Source of the DNA: Todiramphus chloris collaris
Lineage: Eukaryota > Chordata > Aves > Coraciiformes > Alcedinidae
Direction: 5' to 3'
Length of the DNA stretch: 64,000 bases
Assembly: GCA_025345505.1 (NCBI GenBank)
Contig: JANVCC010000030.1
Coordinates: 14,949,065 to 15,013,064, forward strand
A model generated the notes under the pieces. It saw nothing but the letters and a program-made list of their open reading frames with translations. It was not told the DNA's origin and did no database searches. Shown here in pieces: positions 12,080-24,536 of the stretch. The position numbers and the translations under genes were made by a program. How positions within the stretch are numbered: the first letter of the stretch is position 1; each line of letters opens with the position of its first letter.

Positions 12080-13040
12080 ATTCAGATGATACAGTACTAG
12101 CTAGGAAATGGTGCATGGATTCTGTTTCAGTTACATATCTCAAAGTGGGATTTGTAAATAGATCTGAAGTGTAAACACAACAAATAGCTGCGTTACCAGT
12201 GGGATCCAATTGTTGCCTGGAGTTGGTTAATGGTGTGTCAGTAACTGGAAGGAGAGGTTAACTCCACGTTGCTGATGTTAGCAGATGACAGAAAGACTGG
12301 TTTAGCATAGTTTGGATCCCTTGATAGAATGGAAATAGCAAACAATTTTTCTTTTAAGGATGCTACAGGTAAAGGAAATGAAAACTCTCAGGTTTATGTG
12401 CCAGAAGGAATAGACTGTGTTGAGAAACAAGAATCTGGAAACGGATTGGGTGTTTGAATGGATAATTGGCTGAATGTCATTTCTCACTCCAGTGCTCTGG
12501 CCAAAGGGTCTAAAACAATCCTTGGATCCTTTCTAACGCCTACTTGATATTCCCTGCTTATATACCCAGGGATCATTTTACTGCTGTGTTTGGCATTGGT
12601 GCAGCAGCCTCAAGAACACTCCATCCAGCTGTGGTACCAACAATTAAAGGAGGATGTTGAAAAGCTGAAGATGTTTTGGAGAAGAGCCCCAAGAATGACT
12701 GAAGGATTGGAAAACACACCTTACAGTGGAGCCCATTTCCTTAGCTTACCAAACAGCAAGTAAAGAAAAGTTTGTCTGTTTTTCAAGTCTGCTATATAAG
12801 GAAGAGAAACTCAGAAACAGAAGCTTCCTTGGACAATAGTATAATAATTAGTAGTTAGAATTTGCATTTCATCCTGTATATAAGTATCCGGTTTTAACGG
12901 TGGAAGCCGTTTTTGGAGCAAAATAAGGGCTGTGATTTTCTTCTGTCATTGGCAGTAGAGATTGGATTCTTTTCCATCAGTTGCACTCTGGTTCATGCAA
13001 AGAATTCATTCAGACCAGCCTTGATGCTGGGATCCTTTCA
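12080..13040 (+). mobile_element. Ancient CR1 LINE, second lineage, RT C-terminus to near 3' end
   Basis: A second old CR1 copy in plus orientation, of a different lineage from the 6.2-8.2 kb copy. Ordered landmarks are 'gatgttagcagatgaca' (12267 onward, the RT 'FADD'-like region, degraded), 'gctctggccaaagggtctaa' with 'atccttggatcc' (about 12494-12530), 'ctgtgtttggcattggtgca' (about 12583), 'aggatgttgaaaagctgaag' (12651), RRAPRMTEGLE at about 12680-12712, 'ccttagcttaccaaacag' (about 12739) and 'cattggcagtagagattgga' with 'ggttcatgcaaagaattcat' (about 12946-13012). These match the order seen in sauropsid CR1 elements. Multiple stops and indels are present. The terminal repeat itself is not clear, so the right edge is approximate. 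Confidence 0.75.
12653..12721 (+). pseudogene. CR1 ORF2 C-terminal fragment
   Basis: One frame of the second ancient LINE stays open and reads DVEKLKMFWRRAPRMTEGLE before the conserved 'aac aca cct tac agt' segment. This is the region after the RT domain that is well conserved in CR1 copies ('KLxxxQRRAxRMIxGLE'-like). It is a short open island in a dead element with no start codon of its own. No function is expected. Confidence 0.65.
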
Positions 13041-16000
13041 GAAGTCAAACCTAGCTGCCCATGGCTGTACTCTCTGGCTTTGTTAATCTACAAATCAGAG
13101 TTAGCGCTCCAAATTCTTCATAATCTAGCCACACAAAATCCTTCAGATAGAAATTCTGCTGGCTGATCTGGATCCTAACCTCCATTTTCCAGCCTCACCA
13201 TAGGATTGGGTAGGAAAAGGATGAATTTGTGGAAGTATCTGTAGATGAGATTTTGTTTGATCATATGAAAATCTTAGGGACTAGATGGTCATTTTAAAAC
13301 CATATCTCCATGTTTCCAGTTCCCATATCAGCACACAGCCTTTGGCAGGGGCCAGGGCAGGAGATTTGAATGAACAATTAGTCAGGCTCCTTTTCTCAAA
13401 AGGCTTGAAGTCATTGTCTGGCAGAAGGATCCAACATTTGTGAAATGGACCAGGGGGAGGAGAGAAGAATCATGTGTTTGGTGCCAGGTCCTACTCCTGA
13501 TGTTGCCTTTAACAAAGCCTGAACATGCAGTTTTGTCTACCAGGCAGTCCATGCAGTGGCCTGTGGCCTTGGCCATTACTCTGCCTTCCTCTCTAAGGAA
13601 AGGTTTCCTCCTGGGTAGCAGCAAAGCACACTAGCAATAGCACAGTGAGGAATTCTGCCTTTCTGCTGCCCACACCATGCATGCTCTGTGAGAAGGAGCT
13701 CTGCCTGAAATCTTCCCCAGACCCTAAAACCAGGAATGAGCACAGCACATCTCCGTGTTCATTGAATTCAGACTGAATCCAAATATTCTTTGAATGTGAT
13801 CAAACCTCAGGTTTGGAGGATGTCCAAGACTTGGGTTTGGGTTCTTTCTGTTTCAGAAACACTGCTTTGTGGTCTGCTTCTCCAGGACTGCTTAAATGTC
13901 TTCAAATCAATCCAGATCTGTGGCTTTCTGCTGAGCCTTGATTTTTACCAAAGGTCATTTTGCTTCCTTTTACAGAAAGGTGTTGTCACCAGGATGACAG
14001 GAAGCAAAGAAATTTTGTTGAAGCCCAGATCTGAAATATTTTATTTCAAGATTCTTTTTTTAATTTCATTTCACTATGATTTCTCCAGAAGCTCCTTTAA
14101 GACTCAGACTCTGCTAGGATTAAACTCTATACCCTTAGTTTTCCCCGTTTCTATTGGACAAACTACCTTCCCTTTCCTACAAAGACCCACCAGTGGGCTA
14201 TGCTGGTTGTTGTCCTGCACCAGCCACTCCATGCTGACACCTAAACAGGTCGCTTGATGTTTTTTTGGGGATCAGAACAAGTGTGGTTATTCAATTGGTT
14301 GTGCAAACCTGACCTTTTGAAATCCCTTCTCCCAGGGAACTTGCAAGAGATTTTTTTTTTTCCCCTCTCTAAATCCCAAATATAGTATCATTTCTATGAA
14401 TGCTTAAGAAGGGAATACACCCCTTTTCAAGGCAGCACGCAGCCTTTTCATCACGGATGTCACGCCTCTGGCTGTATTGGGAAGCATCCGTACAACAGCA
14501 GTGGTGAGCTCTCTTTGCTGGCTCTCTGGCCAGGGTTGAATTTCACTTCCTGAGCACATTTTTCATGGGATTTTCATCCCTAATGCATGCAAGTATTGGT
14601 CAGCTGTGAACACTCCATACTCTCTTCACAGTACTTAGTCCAAGCCAGTACCCTAGACTGATGGGGAAGCTGTCCAGAGCACACAGTGTCAGAGTTTTGG
14701 AGAGGTTCAGCTGTGAACTCTGTTTGCAGTTTCTGTGCTTGTTCTAAGTGCTCTACCCACTGTGGGCCATCCATGCCATTGCTGTAACAGCATTGTAAGA
14801 ACATTTGCTCTTGAGTTGCCAAAACTGGACCATACAGTAAATTATCTATATCCTCTTTCCTGTCTCTCTCTTTTTTTTTTTTTTTTGTAAATCTATCTTA
14901 AAACCAAAATCCAGAAGCTTTGCAATGTGGTAAGGAAATGTTCTTTACCAACCTAAGGTGCTGTAGGAATGTGGTAGATAAAGATGTAGTTCCCCAGTTC
15001 ATTTGAAGGTATTTACTATCATGACTGTAAACTGATATATATATATATTTTAGTTATCCGTGGTTTATAGATATTCAAGATAGATTGTGTGATGATTACA
15101 TATAATACATTTTGTAGAGCAATGATAGAAATACCATTAATGATACCTTTACAGATATTTCCTGTTCTTTATAGAACTGCCTTTGGTTTGGATCAGTTGG
15201 AGTTGTCTGAAACAACTCAGTGATAAAACTAGAAAGAAATTTTTCCTTTTCCAGTGTACTGTCAATACTGGGTCTCTTTAGTCAAGGAAAAGATGGATGT
15301 TGAAATTAGCTTTGTGAGGGTGCAGTCAAAGCAAATATAATACTGAAATATATTGTGCTAAACCTTACAAGACAAACATTCTTCTGGAGATGCTCTGGAA
15401 GGGCATTTCACCTGGAACAAGAAAATGAGGTGAACAAGAATAAAAAAAAAGTTGTTTCTGTCATCTGGATGTTGTAATTTTTTTCAGTTAGATTGATGAA
15501 GGCCTTGTCTTTGTAAGGATCAGAGTAAAGTTATGTATTAACCTGGGATTTTCGGGATTTCCAGACTTTCAAAACTTAGTATCTTCCGTATTTTTGATTC
15601 TCTAGGTTTCCGGAAAGAAAAACACATGAAGGACTGTGCTTGTTCTCTGGGAAAATACGTGTTTCAGGAACCATATATTCTTCCTCAGAAGTAGTCCTGC
15701 ATGATAATTTTTACCTCCTCACCCAAACTATCTTTCCATGTAAACCTTCCAGCTTCAAGCTGCTCAGTGTGTGTGTTCAGAGAGCAAAGGGTGAATCACT
15801 GTCTTAATTAAGGTCAGCATGTGATATCTTTGCTATTCTTCCAACTATTCTTGGCTGGTGAATAAAGAGTTAAATATAGGACATAGACTCTCCTCTCCTG
15901 TTGTCTTTGGTGACAGCCCAGTTTACAGGAAGGTCCTATAAACATTCTCAGTGATAGTGTGCTTTTAACATACATTTTTCCATCCAGGCTTTTCTTTAAA

Positions 16001-17733
16001 AGGCTAAGGTAGTTGAATGCAGACCACAAAAACAGTTGAATTGTTGTTTGCCCAGCACATCGTGAGGAACAGAAGGGAAGTTAGGCTGTTGGTCACACAG
16101 AAGTTTTGTTTTTCTCAGTCTCTGAGCTGATAAATCTTAATATGTTTAGTGCCTCTTGACAGGTTTGAGTCTAAAACACATCAGTAGAAATACCTCAAAT
16201 CAAATTTCCCAGACTCTAGCTGGAATGGTAGTTGAAAGTCAGGGTTAGGAACTTAAACCATGGGGATAGGGAAAGAGGGAAGTGGGTTCTACATCATCAC
16301 AGCATTTTCTCCCAGTAACTTGTATGTGTTTCATTGCAGGCCCCAAGGCAAAGAATTTTCTACTCAGGCTGCAGAAGGGAGCGTTGGGAGAGGCACAATG
16401 AGAAAGCAGCTACGTTGCTTAGGCGGTTTTTCTTAGAAAAGCATTGTTGGCAAACTAGCACAATAATTTTGCAATAAAAAAAAAAAAAAATCTTGCCTAG
16501 GAAGGAGAATTTTGCTGACAAGGTGTTAAGAAAAGAAATACCTGCTTTCATTTCATTCTGTTCTCTAAAGGGATTTAGCATTTTGCTGTGTAGCTCTTTC
16601 ATACCAAACTAACTTTCAAAGTAAACCCAGTTCCTTTGCCAACATACTTTTTAAAGGTGCAACACAGCTCTAGTTTCAGAACTCCATCTTGTTTGAAATA
16701 TGTCAACTTTGTTGGTTTTTTCTGTCTTGAAGTGAGAGTTTGGGCTTTGTGATCTGTAAAAACAGAGGTAACATGGTTGAATCCTATAGGAATCAAACAT
16801 GGACAGAAGCTGCTAACGTTAGGTTGTATGTGACTTTCTCCAGGATTAGAAGAGAGATCTCTAAAAGGTGCTTTAGTACTGCTTGGGGGCTGATCTCTGT
16901 GCTCATCAAACTGTGCCAGAGGCACAGTCAGCAGACAGCATTGTAGACCATGCTAGTACTCCAACTGGATCACTGGCATCAAGTTTTTAAGGCACATTGT
17001 GACAGTGCTAAAAAATAGTGTTACAGGATTACCAAAGTGCTTGGATTCAGCTTGTTGGTGTGTCCCTTCAGTAGTCTTGGGATGGGAATAGGAAAGAAGA
17101 AATAAGTTTTGGCCCATCTTTCTCCTGAATTGTCTGTCACTGTTCAAAGACTGTCCTGCAGATGTGAGCATCTTGCTCTTCGTGTGGAGGAAAGGGTGAA
17201 GGAGAGAGGTGGTATTTGTATTCAGCTTGTATCAGCATCACAGCACTGGTATTTCTTCTCCCATCAAGGCACACTAAGTAGGGACGCCTCATAAGACAAC
17301 ATAAGTGCTGTCTTTTATGACCTGAACGCAGAACCTGTATTAGTTTCAACCTGCTTCTGGTACCGTGTCTAATGCTTAATTATCTCTTTTATGTGGTTTG
17401 CGTATTACACGCTAACCTCAGATTGCTTTCATGTGTTCAACCTTCAGGAGTTCAAGAGTTTTTCAGGAAGAGCAGCAAAATGTGTTTTTGTCCATCTCTT
17501 CAGTTTTTGGGCCAAGCTGTGTTTCTAATGGGCAATTGGGACAGCGATGACTGCCTGGAAGAGGAGGCGTAGGCAGCTTACACGGTGCAGACCTGTGTGA
17601 GCGCTGTGCATGGCGGGTGACTACCACAGGAACGCCTTGGGGAAGAACTCTGAATGACACAGGTCAAAGGCTCTAACAAGCAGACTATAATGGACTGCTA
17701 AGTAACGTTACACAGTCCTTATTTTCTTAGGCA
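13041..17733. other. Non-coding DNA, no gene recognised
   Basis: No exon or RNA gene is recognised. There is a 16-base T run preceded by a CT tract at about 14863-14886, a short (TA)n stretch near 15035-15047 and an A run at about 16476-16490. The 155-codon open frame at 13790-14257 is leucine/phenylalanine/serine-rich with no motif and is probably chance. Confidence 0.55.
14863..14886. repeat. CT tract plus 16-base T run
   Basis: 'tctctctc' followed by an uninterrupted T homopolymer to 14886. A simple repeat; no retroposed gene is recognised on the minus strand. Confidence 0.85.
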
Positions 17734-18355
17734 GACGTGATTCCAAGAAGGCCAATAGTATCTTGGGGTGCATAAAGAAGAGTGTGTCCAGTAGGTGAAG
17801 GGAGGTTCTCCTCCCTCTCTACTGTGCCCTAGTGAGACCACATCTGGAGTGTCATGTTCAGTTCTGCTTTCACCAGTTCAAAAGAGATGGAGAAATACTA
17901 GAGAGAGTCCAGCAGAGAGGCTACAAGGATGATTTAGGGACTGGAACATCACACTTATGAGGAAACGCTGAGAGACCTGGGGCTGTTTGGTCTGGAGAAG
18001 AGAATACTGTGAGGGGATCTTATTAATGTTTACAAATATCTGAAGGGTGGGTGTCAAGTAGAAAGGGCCAGTCTCTTTTCAGTGATGCCTTGTGATAGGG
18101 CAAGGGGCAGTTGCCACAAACTTGAACACAGGAAGTTCCATCTCAACATGAGGAAAAACTTCTTTATTGTGAGAGTAACAGAGCCTGGAACAGGCTGCCC
18201 AGAGAAGTTGTGGAGTCTCCTTCTCTGGAGACTTTCAAAACCCACCTGGATGTGTTCCTGTGTGGCCTGCCCTGGGTGATCCTGCTTGGGCAGGGGGGGT
18301 TGTACTCGATGATCTCTAGAGGTCCCTTCTCACCTCTACCATTCTATGATTCTAG
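17734..18355 (+). mobile_element. CR1 retroposon, 5'-truncated, avian type
   Basis: About 620 bp of CR1 3' region in plus orientation. Landmarks in order: 'aaggccaatagtatcttggg' (about 17749), 'gggaggttctcctccctctc' (about 17800), 'agaccacatctggagtgtca' (about 17835), 'ctggggctgtttggtctgga' (about 17978), 'aggaagttccatctcaacat' (18130), 'gaacaggctgcccagagaag' (about 18189), 'gatgatctctagaggtccct' (18309) and the tail 'attctatgattctag' ending at 18355. Family knowledge: avian CR1 copies are nearly all 5' truncated, lack poly(A) and end in a short octamer repeat. The copy is less diverged than the two older LINEs in this window. Confidence 0.95.
18121..18279 (+). pseudogene. CR1 ORF2 C-terminal remnant with a frameshift
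   Basis: Inside the CR1 copy, one frame reads [20 protein letters not shown] (from 18124), the C-terminal part of CR1 ORF2. At about 18184-18185 the homology moves to another frame, which then reads [12 protein letters not shown] from 18186. Only two bases separate the two conserved blocks where three would keep the frame, so a single-base deletion is the simplest explanation. The frame after the break ([10 protein letters not shown]) is therefore nonsense. The fragment is dead. Confidence 0.8.
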
Positions 18356-18500
18356 AGATACAGATGTGAGTGTATAAATGATAGATGTGTCAATGGTTTC
18401 ATGATGAGCAATGCTGTGCCACAATAGAGGACTGGACTGACAGGTCTAGTGCTGCTGGGCTCACTTCTTGATGAGCTGAGTCTGAATCCAATTTTTAGAA

Positions 18501-18529
18501 TAAAACTAGTGTATTCTAAACTAGTTTTA
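18501..18529. repeat. Inverted repeat, 10-bp arms
   Basis: taaaactagt (18501-18510) and actagtttta (18520-18529) are exact reverse complements separated by nine bases. It lies about 145 bases after the end of a CR1 copy. It could be a protein-binding site or chance in AT-rich DNA. Confidence 0.85.
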
Positions 18530-20457
18530 GATGTCTTGGGAAATGTTTTGGATGAGTGACCCCACGGCTGATTTTTGCGATAGGGTCATGAAGACTTCGT
18601 GTTTGTCAGGGTGACATGTGAATTTCCTGACTTTAAAGCTAAGTATCCACAGCCCCTTACTTTACTTGGGCCAATAGTGGTCTTCCAGAGACTACCCATT
18701 GAAGGATGAAGAGAGCAGTTACAAGGGGTTGTACATGGTGAGGCAGGAGAAAGGAAGCTGTGCTGTGCTATGGTAGGACAGCGCAGTGGTTACAGCAAAG
18801 GAGAGGAGCAGAGGCATGTCAGCATGCTGGGGCTGCATGATGGGAATGCTTCTCCCAAGCTGCCCATGGCTGAGAACTGTCACTGTGATGGATGCACAGC
18901 ATGGGCTCATCAACAGTGTGTTCCTCACGGTCTGTCTCCCCTTCCTCTGCACAAAATAGGGATCCAAGGAGTGAGGCAGTGGGAAGCCCTGAACATCTCT
19001 GCTTGCAGCACCTGCTTTTCTTCTCCATGCTGTGAGCCCTCCCTGGAGGAAGAGGTGGGACAACTCCTCCTGTCTCTTCCTTAGTGAAATATCAGCATGA
19101 GTCACTTGTGGCACAATGTGGACCCTATTTCTTTGGAAACAGCAGCCAACTAGCAGCTGCACAGCTCAGCACGTCTCTGACACAGCTTCTGGAACAGGGC
19201 AGGGCACCTTTCTAACCAAAGCATTCAAGGGCAAGGCTTAAGTGTGCTCTAATTTTGCAAATGGCTCTTGCCTGAGAGCGAGATGAGGGTGGGGATGCTT
19301 CAGATCCATTTCCCTCATTCTCAGTGTCCACTTAGGGCGTGCAAACTGTTTGCTTCTGAGCCTACAGGGAAAACTGCAGGAAGCGGTGAGCTCTCTCCCA
19401 GAGATAGTGACTATAACACCAAGGGAGATCTTGGAACCTTGGTCACTGGTGTCTCAGTAAGGCTTCAACAGATGAGGATTATTCCCAAAATCTGAGACTT
19501 GAGTCTCAGCCTTTCTGCTGTTGGAAGCTGCCTTGCCTCTGCTAGGGTCTTCTTCTCTGGTCTTCTTTTTAAATGTATCTCCAGAGATTCTCAAATATCT
19601 CCTAGGCCAACACCTTCCTTTCCTCAGAGAGGTCTACCCTTCCCTCGAGTTGTTGGAACACACTACCCTGACATGCTGGGCAGTTAATGAACCAGCACAG
19701 CTGTGTTGAAGCATCCCAGCAATGAATACAGGCTAAAATAGAAGCCGCATGCGGGAAACATGCAAACCCTTCCTGTGCCAGAGATGAAATCCAGGGAATG
19801 CTGGGCCAGATTGCTGGCTTTTCACGCCTCTCACTAATTAAATCCTAGTCTGTAGTCCACTTGTCCGCTCCATTCAAATTGGTGGCTTCTTAAAAGCTTT
19901 ATGGAGGCATTTCCATTGGGGCATCTTCCAATAACAATAGAAACCCTCATGCATCACCTTTAAGGCAGACACACGTAATTAGGATGGGTTTGGGAAGGTT
20001 GGTTTGCTACAGGCAAACGGCCCATCACAGAGCTGAAATGGCCAGCTTGTCCAGTTTTTAGCCTCACTAAGATTTTGTTACAGTTAATCCTTTCCTGATG
20101 GTCCCTGCTTTCTGTTCCAAGTAACTTAAAGGATACAGCTTAAGTCTATTTAAAAGGAGGGGTGGAGTACTTGTCTCATTCATTCCAGCAAAGAAACAAA
20201 CCCAGGCCTGTTAAAAGGTTTCAAGTAAGGTTGGATGATACTCGAAATATGAAGATATTTCATTTGTTTAACAGTCCAAATGTGGTGAGTGAGAGAAAGT
20301 TGTCTAGTTTTTAATCAACATTTTTGCAATGCTGCCTGCAGAAGTGGGAGTAGTAGTTACTACGTAGCCAATTCTCATAATTTTATCCTGGATTTTGCAG
20401 TGTGATGCTTTTGGGAAAAAAAGGATCTGCTATTATCTAAGAAATCCAGTTCTCATT

Positions 20458-20525
20458 TAAAAAAACAAACAAACAAAAAAACCCAAACAAACCCAAAACA
20501 ACAACAAAAACCAACCTCAACCAAA
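20458..20525. repeat. A/C-rich low-complexity tract
   Basis: Made of caaa, cccaaa and caacaa units with almost no G or T on the plus strand. Probably a decayed (CAAA)n simple repeat. Confidence 0.85.
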
Positions 20526-21703
20526 CCAAAATGTGCTTTTAGACCTTATGCTTAGAATGGGACCCAAGTACACCCTGATGTATAACAAAACAGAAAAGCC
20601 CCTACCAAACCTTATGCTTTCTGAGTCAACCCCTGCACAGTCATGTTCCATTTTACATTTGACTTTTTTGGTGTTGGCATTTCTGCAGTTATAAGTCAAT
20701 AGGTGCCCTGAAGGAAAGATCTGATCTGTCTTGCCTGAGCTTGCCCCGTGGATGGCTATTGGTAATAAATGTTATCCCAAGTGACTGTAGTGTAAGTAAT
20801 GGCATTCCTTACCCAAAGATCACCCCCAAAAACATCACTCTCTGTTCACACTGGGGAAGAATGGTGCCACTGACTCTTGTTGCTGGTCTTGAAGTCAGAT
20901 ACAGCTCATCTGTGCACCAAGAACCAGACAGACCAAGCAGGATCTGAGCAATCTCTGGTTTCTGATCTCTACCTGTTTTGCTGGTGAAGCCCATGTCTAA
21001 GGCTGTGCTCAAACCACCTTCTCCTTCCTTTCCTGTAAGGAAGTATCTTCCAAGGGCGAAAACACGGTGCCTTCCCCTCAATTGGCCTGGCAGCTCAGGC
21101 CAGCTGTGCACAGCTGCGCATCTTCCCAGCAGCAGAAAGTCCAAGCTCAGCCTTTCTAAGCAAGGAATGATGCCCTTGGCCTGAGCCTGGCCAGCAGACA
21201 CCAATACGGAGAGGCATGAAGGACACCAGACCCTGTATTTAAGCCCAACCTTGGATCTGTGTTTTCACCGGTACCAGTGCTCCAGCATTTAACTGGAGAG
21301 GTTTCCAGTCAGACAAAACTGCAAGGTAAGCTCAGGCACTCCTTCTGTCACTGCTCACAGAAGGAAGGTGTCACTGGTGATCCTATGAGGAAAGAATGAG
21401 TCTCCTTTTTTAGTATACTCTTTTTTTTATTATTATTTCTTCTTTTATTTTTAAATATAGGTGTTAGAGGATGGGAGGACTTGGAATTGTATTGGTTTGT
21501 ATGTATTTTTAACCCAGTGCTTTGGTAGGCTTTCCTGTAAAATAAATTGACAGATGTCTTCAGTAATAATTATGGGGAGGATTGGGGAGAGGGCAGAATC
21601 TTCATCTGAGTTGCATAAGACTGGCTTTATCTGGGCATAAAGTTAAATTGTTGATCATCTAGGAAAGACCACAAGCTTTTGTTCAATGATAAGAAGGGAC
21701 CCC

Positions 21704-21721
21704 AAAAAAAAAAAAAAAAAA
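21704..21721. repeat. Poly(A) run, 18 bases
   Basis: An uninterrupted A homopolymer preceded by ccc. No retrotransposed gene is recognised upstream, so it is listed only as a simple repeat. Confidence 0.9.
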
Positions 21722-22979
21722 GGGAAGGAAACCGAAACCATAAACCCCTCACTGATGGTCTGTTGTTTTTTTGGGTTTTTTTGTTGTTGTTGTTGTTCCA
21801 CCACAGTACACTAGTGATTCTCAGTGGAGCAGTGTGTGGTTCTCTTATCTTGTGGTGGGAAGATAGTCATAGAATCATAGTCCTTGAGGAAAGCAGTAAA
21901 CTGCCGAAGTCTTTCAGTCAGGCGATTCAAGACATGGGGTGTGATTTTTCAGAATCTTTGTCCATAATCCATCCTTAAATGTTTCCATAGTGCTGTGCAG
22001 TTTGAATTCCCTTAATTGTGTGATGGATTTACAGTTTAACATTTCAGATATAATTACCCCTATTATCCAAAACAAAGGAGACACGTGCCAATCTGAAAGA
22101 GTAAAGACATAGCCCCAAGGAAAGGGATTAGTTCATCTTGTCTCTTCCCCTCACACATGCACATGCAGATATTTCTGCACAAATCCCTTTCCACCTCCTT
22201 GTCAGTGCATTCACTGTCCCTTGACTTCCAGGACTGTCCTTTCTTCATGCCTCTGGGAAAGCCTCTAGTGGTTAAAAATTCCTTTAAGTTCACAATCATC
22301 ATCATAGGCTCAGTTATCAAAAGAGATGCAGCTATTTGAACTCTGATATATGTGGCAAGAGTAAAATAAGCCATCTAACAGTGCTTTCCAAGGTTTGGAA
22401 AACTGGAAATCTACAGGCCATCAGAGAAGAGCACCAGGGCAATCGGTGAAATCACTGTACCTCATTCATAGAGAGCAGAGTTCTTCACATGCATGCCCAC
22501 TGTGTGAGGCAGTAAATTTCATTCATTATATGATCTCTTTGGAGTCCTTTCTGCATTTAGGACAGGGAGCCTGTCTGCAGGATCTCCCAGACCTTGCTTA
22601 CTGTCTCACTGGACATATCTCCGGAGTTACTGTTGGGACCTGTCTACTCAAGGAATTGCCTGAAAATGTAAGCAGAGCTGAATTCCAAATTTCTGTTGGC
22701 ATTTAGGCATTTTTATGAAAACTATTTAGTTATTACTGTTCAGTCCCAAGCTATTTGAGCCTGCTCCCAAAGATAAACATGATGCTTGCTGCCCTTTGCT
22801 ACAGATGGACATCACTAGGATTGGACCAAAAATAGTGAATAGAATTAAAAAAAAAAAAAATTATAGGAGAGTTTATGGTGTCTTGGATTGTATTAGGTAC
22901 AGATTTTTGGCTTTCTTAAATCTTTTTAAGGTAAGCAGTCCTAGTACAACTGAGTGTCATTGTGACAAAGGACAGTGAG

Positions 22980-23015
22980 GTGTGTTTGTGTGTCTGTGTG
23001 TGTATGTATGTGTGT
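22980..23015. repeat. (TG)n microsatellite, imperfect
   Basis: TG dinucleotides interrupted by tttg, tctg and tatg. Potentially length-variable. Confidence 0.85.
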
Positions 23016-24536
23016 AGATGGATTGTCCATCTTTGGAGAATGCCACTGGAGAATTAGGCACATTATAGCAGGGTGGTGTCATTTTTCATATCAGCCTCAT
23101 TCATCTCTCTGTGCTCTGTGCCAGGAATAAAATGTTGTGATGATGTTCAGTGGTGCACAAGCAGCTACCTGACGGTCCTGTTGTGTATACACCCGTGGAT
23201 GTTACCCTGGAGACCACATGTTTGCATCCAGATGCTGAGAGTTGCTTGGAGAAGCCCATCTATCAGGCAGGTTGATTGGGAGTTCTGTCAGTGCCTGCCC
23301 CTCTCACTGCATGGCTCCTTGCTGTCTCTGCTGCACCTTTCTTGGAGCTCTTCAGAGTTACCAGAACACGCTGGGAACAGAGGAGAGCTGGGGCTTGGGT
23401 GCTGGTTTTTACATGAAGCACATGCATGGCTATGCTAGTCAGACAGGATTGAGGCCACTAAATCCCTGTGGGGTTGTAGGCTTCCTTTCCTTGTGAGTAG
23501 CACTCTGTCCTGCTTACCAAGGTGGTGTCAGAGGGCTTCCTTGACACAGCATGTGTCTCTCCAAGTGGGATTCATCCCACTGAATGTGGGTGGACACAGC
23601 AACACCTATGCCTCAGCTTTCCAGACACCCCTTCTAACAAACAGAGAGCAAGAGGTGTGTCTAGGGGCTGAGTCACCTTACCCTGACAGCCCAAACTAGT
23701 CTGGTTAATCTTTCTTAAAAATGTGCCTGTTTTTCCCCAGCAGCTGTGACAGGAGCCCAGATTGCTCAGGTTGGATGGAGATGCCTGCACTGTAAGGCAA
23801 GTTCAATCCCTCTTCCTGCTCTTGTGTTGACTGTGGCAATGTAAGCATTAACAGATAACAAGCTGATTTGTTCTGCCCTTGTCTTTCAGGTCTTCTGCTG
23901 TCTCTGTGGATGAGAAAGAAACAGACAGTTAGTGGCCAGTGCCCCATTTTGCATTTTTCTTTCTCCATATTCACCCTATAATGAACTAGACACCTGGAGC
24001 TGTGCCTCAAGGGTCAGCACAATCAGCTGGGCGCAATGCTGAGCAATGACTATTTTTCTTCTTTCTAGGATGTCAGACGCTGCTGAGATCCACCATCAGT
24101 TACTTACAAAGTCTCCAAATCTCCTGGTATCTCCTTTGCCCAAGCATGAGACATCCCACTGTTGTGCTGGGGTCCCACGGTGAGGAAAAGCCCACAACAG
24201 GCTTCAGTCACAGAGGAGAATTTTTAAGTGATTTCCAAGTGTGTGGCCAGGGACCTGCTAGCTGTTCTACATCTCTGTGCTTCTTTCAGACCCTGGTGAC
24301 AGATACAGGCATTCAGCAGAGGCTCTACCATGCAGTTCATCAGAACAGTGGTGTGTAGAACAGGGGGTAGATGCAAGAATTCATACAGGGTGAGGAGCTG
24401 GCCTTAGTGACTATGGTTGCACACATCTGAAAACTGCCCACTGCCTATGATGTTAAGCCATTGTCTGAGCTTTTCTTCACTGTGGTGTGCTCTTTCTGGC
24501 CATCATGTCTGTATAAAGTTTAAGCCTTGGAGGAAG

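Larger units (their letters stand above)
18356..24536. other. Non-coding DNA with simple repeats, no gene recognised
   Basis: No exon is recognised. The stretch holds a perfect 10-bp-stem hairpin at 18501-18529, a candidate conserved non-coding stretch at about 19820-20140, an A/C-rich tract at 20458-20525, an 18-base A run (21704-21721), a T/G-rich tract (about 21764-21797), an isolated CR1-terminus-like 14-mer at 21867-21880, an A run (22847-22860) and a TG-rich microsatellite (22980-23015). Confidence 0.55.

Noticed and set aside
22251..22275. Second CTCF-like word, 'gcctctagtggtta' on the plus strand (minus-orientation core)
   Set aside because: The core CCACTAGAGG is present but the following GGC-rich half of the motif is missing.
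22847..22860. A run as the tail of a processed pseudogene
   Set aside because: No gene-like sequence or target-site duplication was seen next to it.
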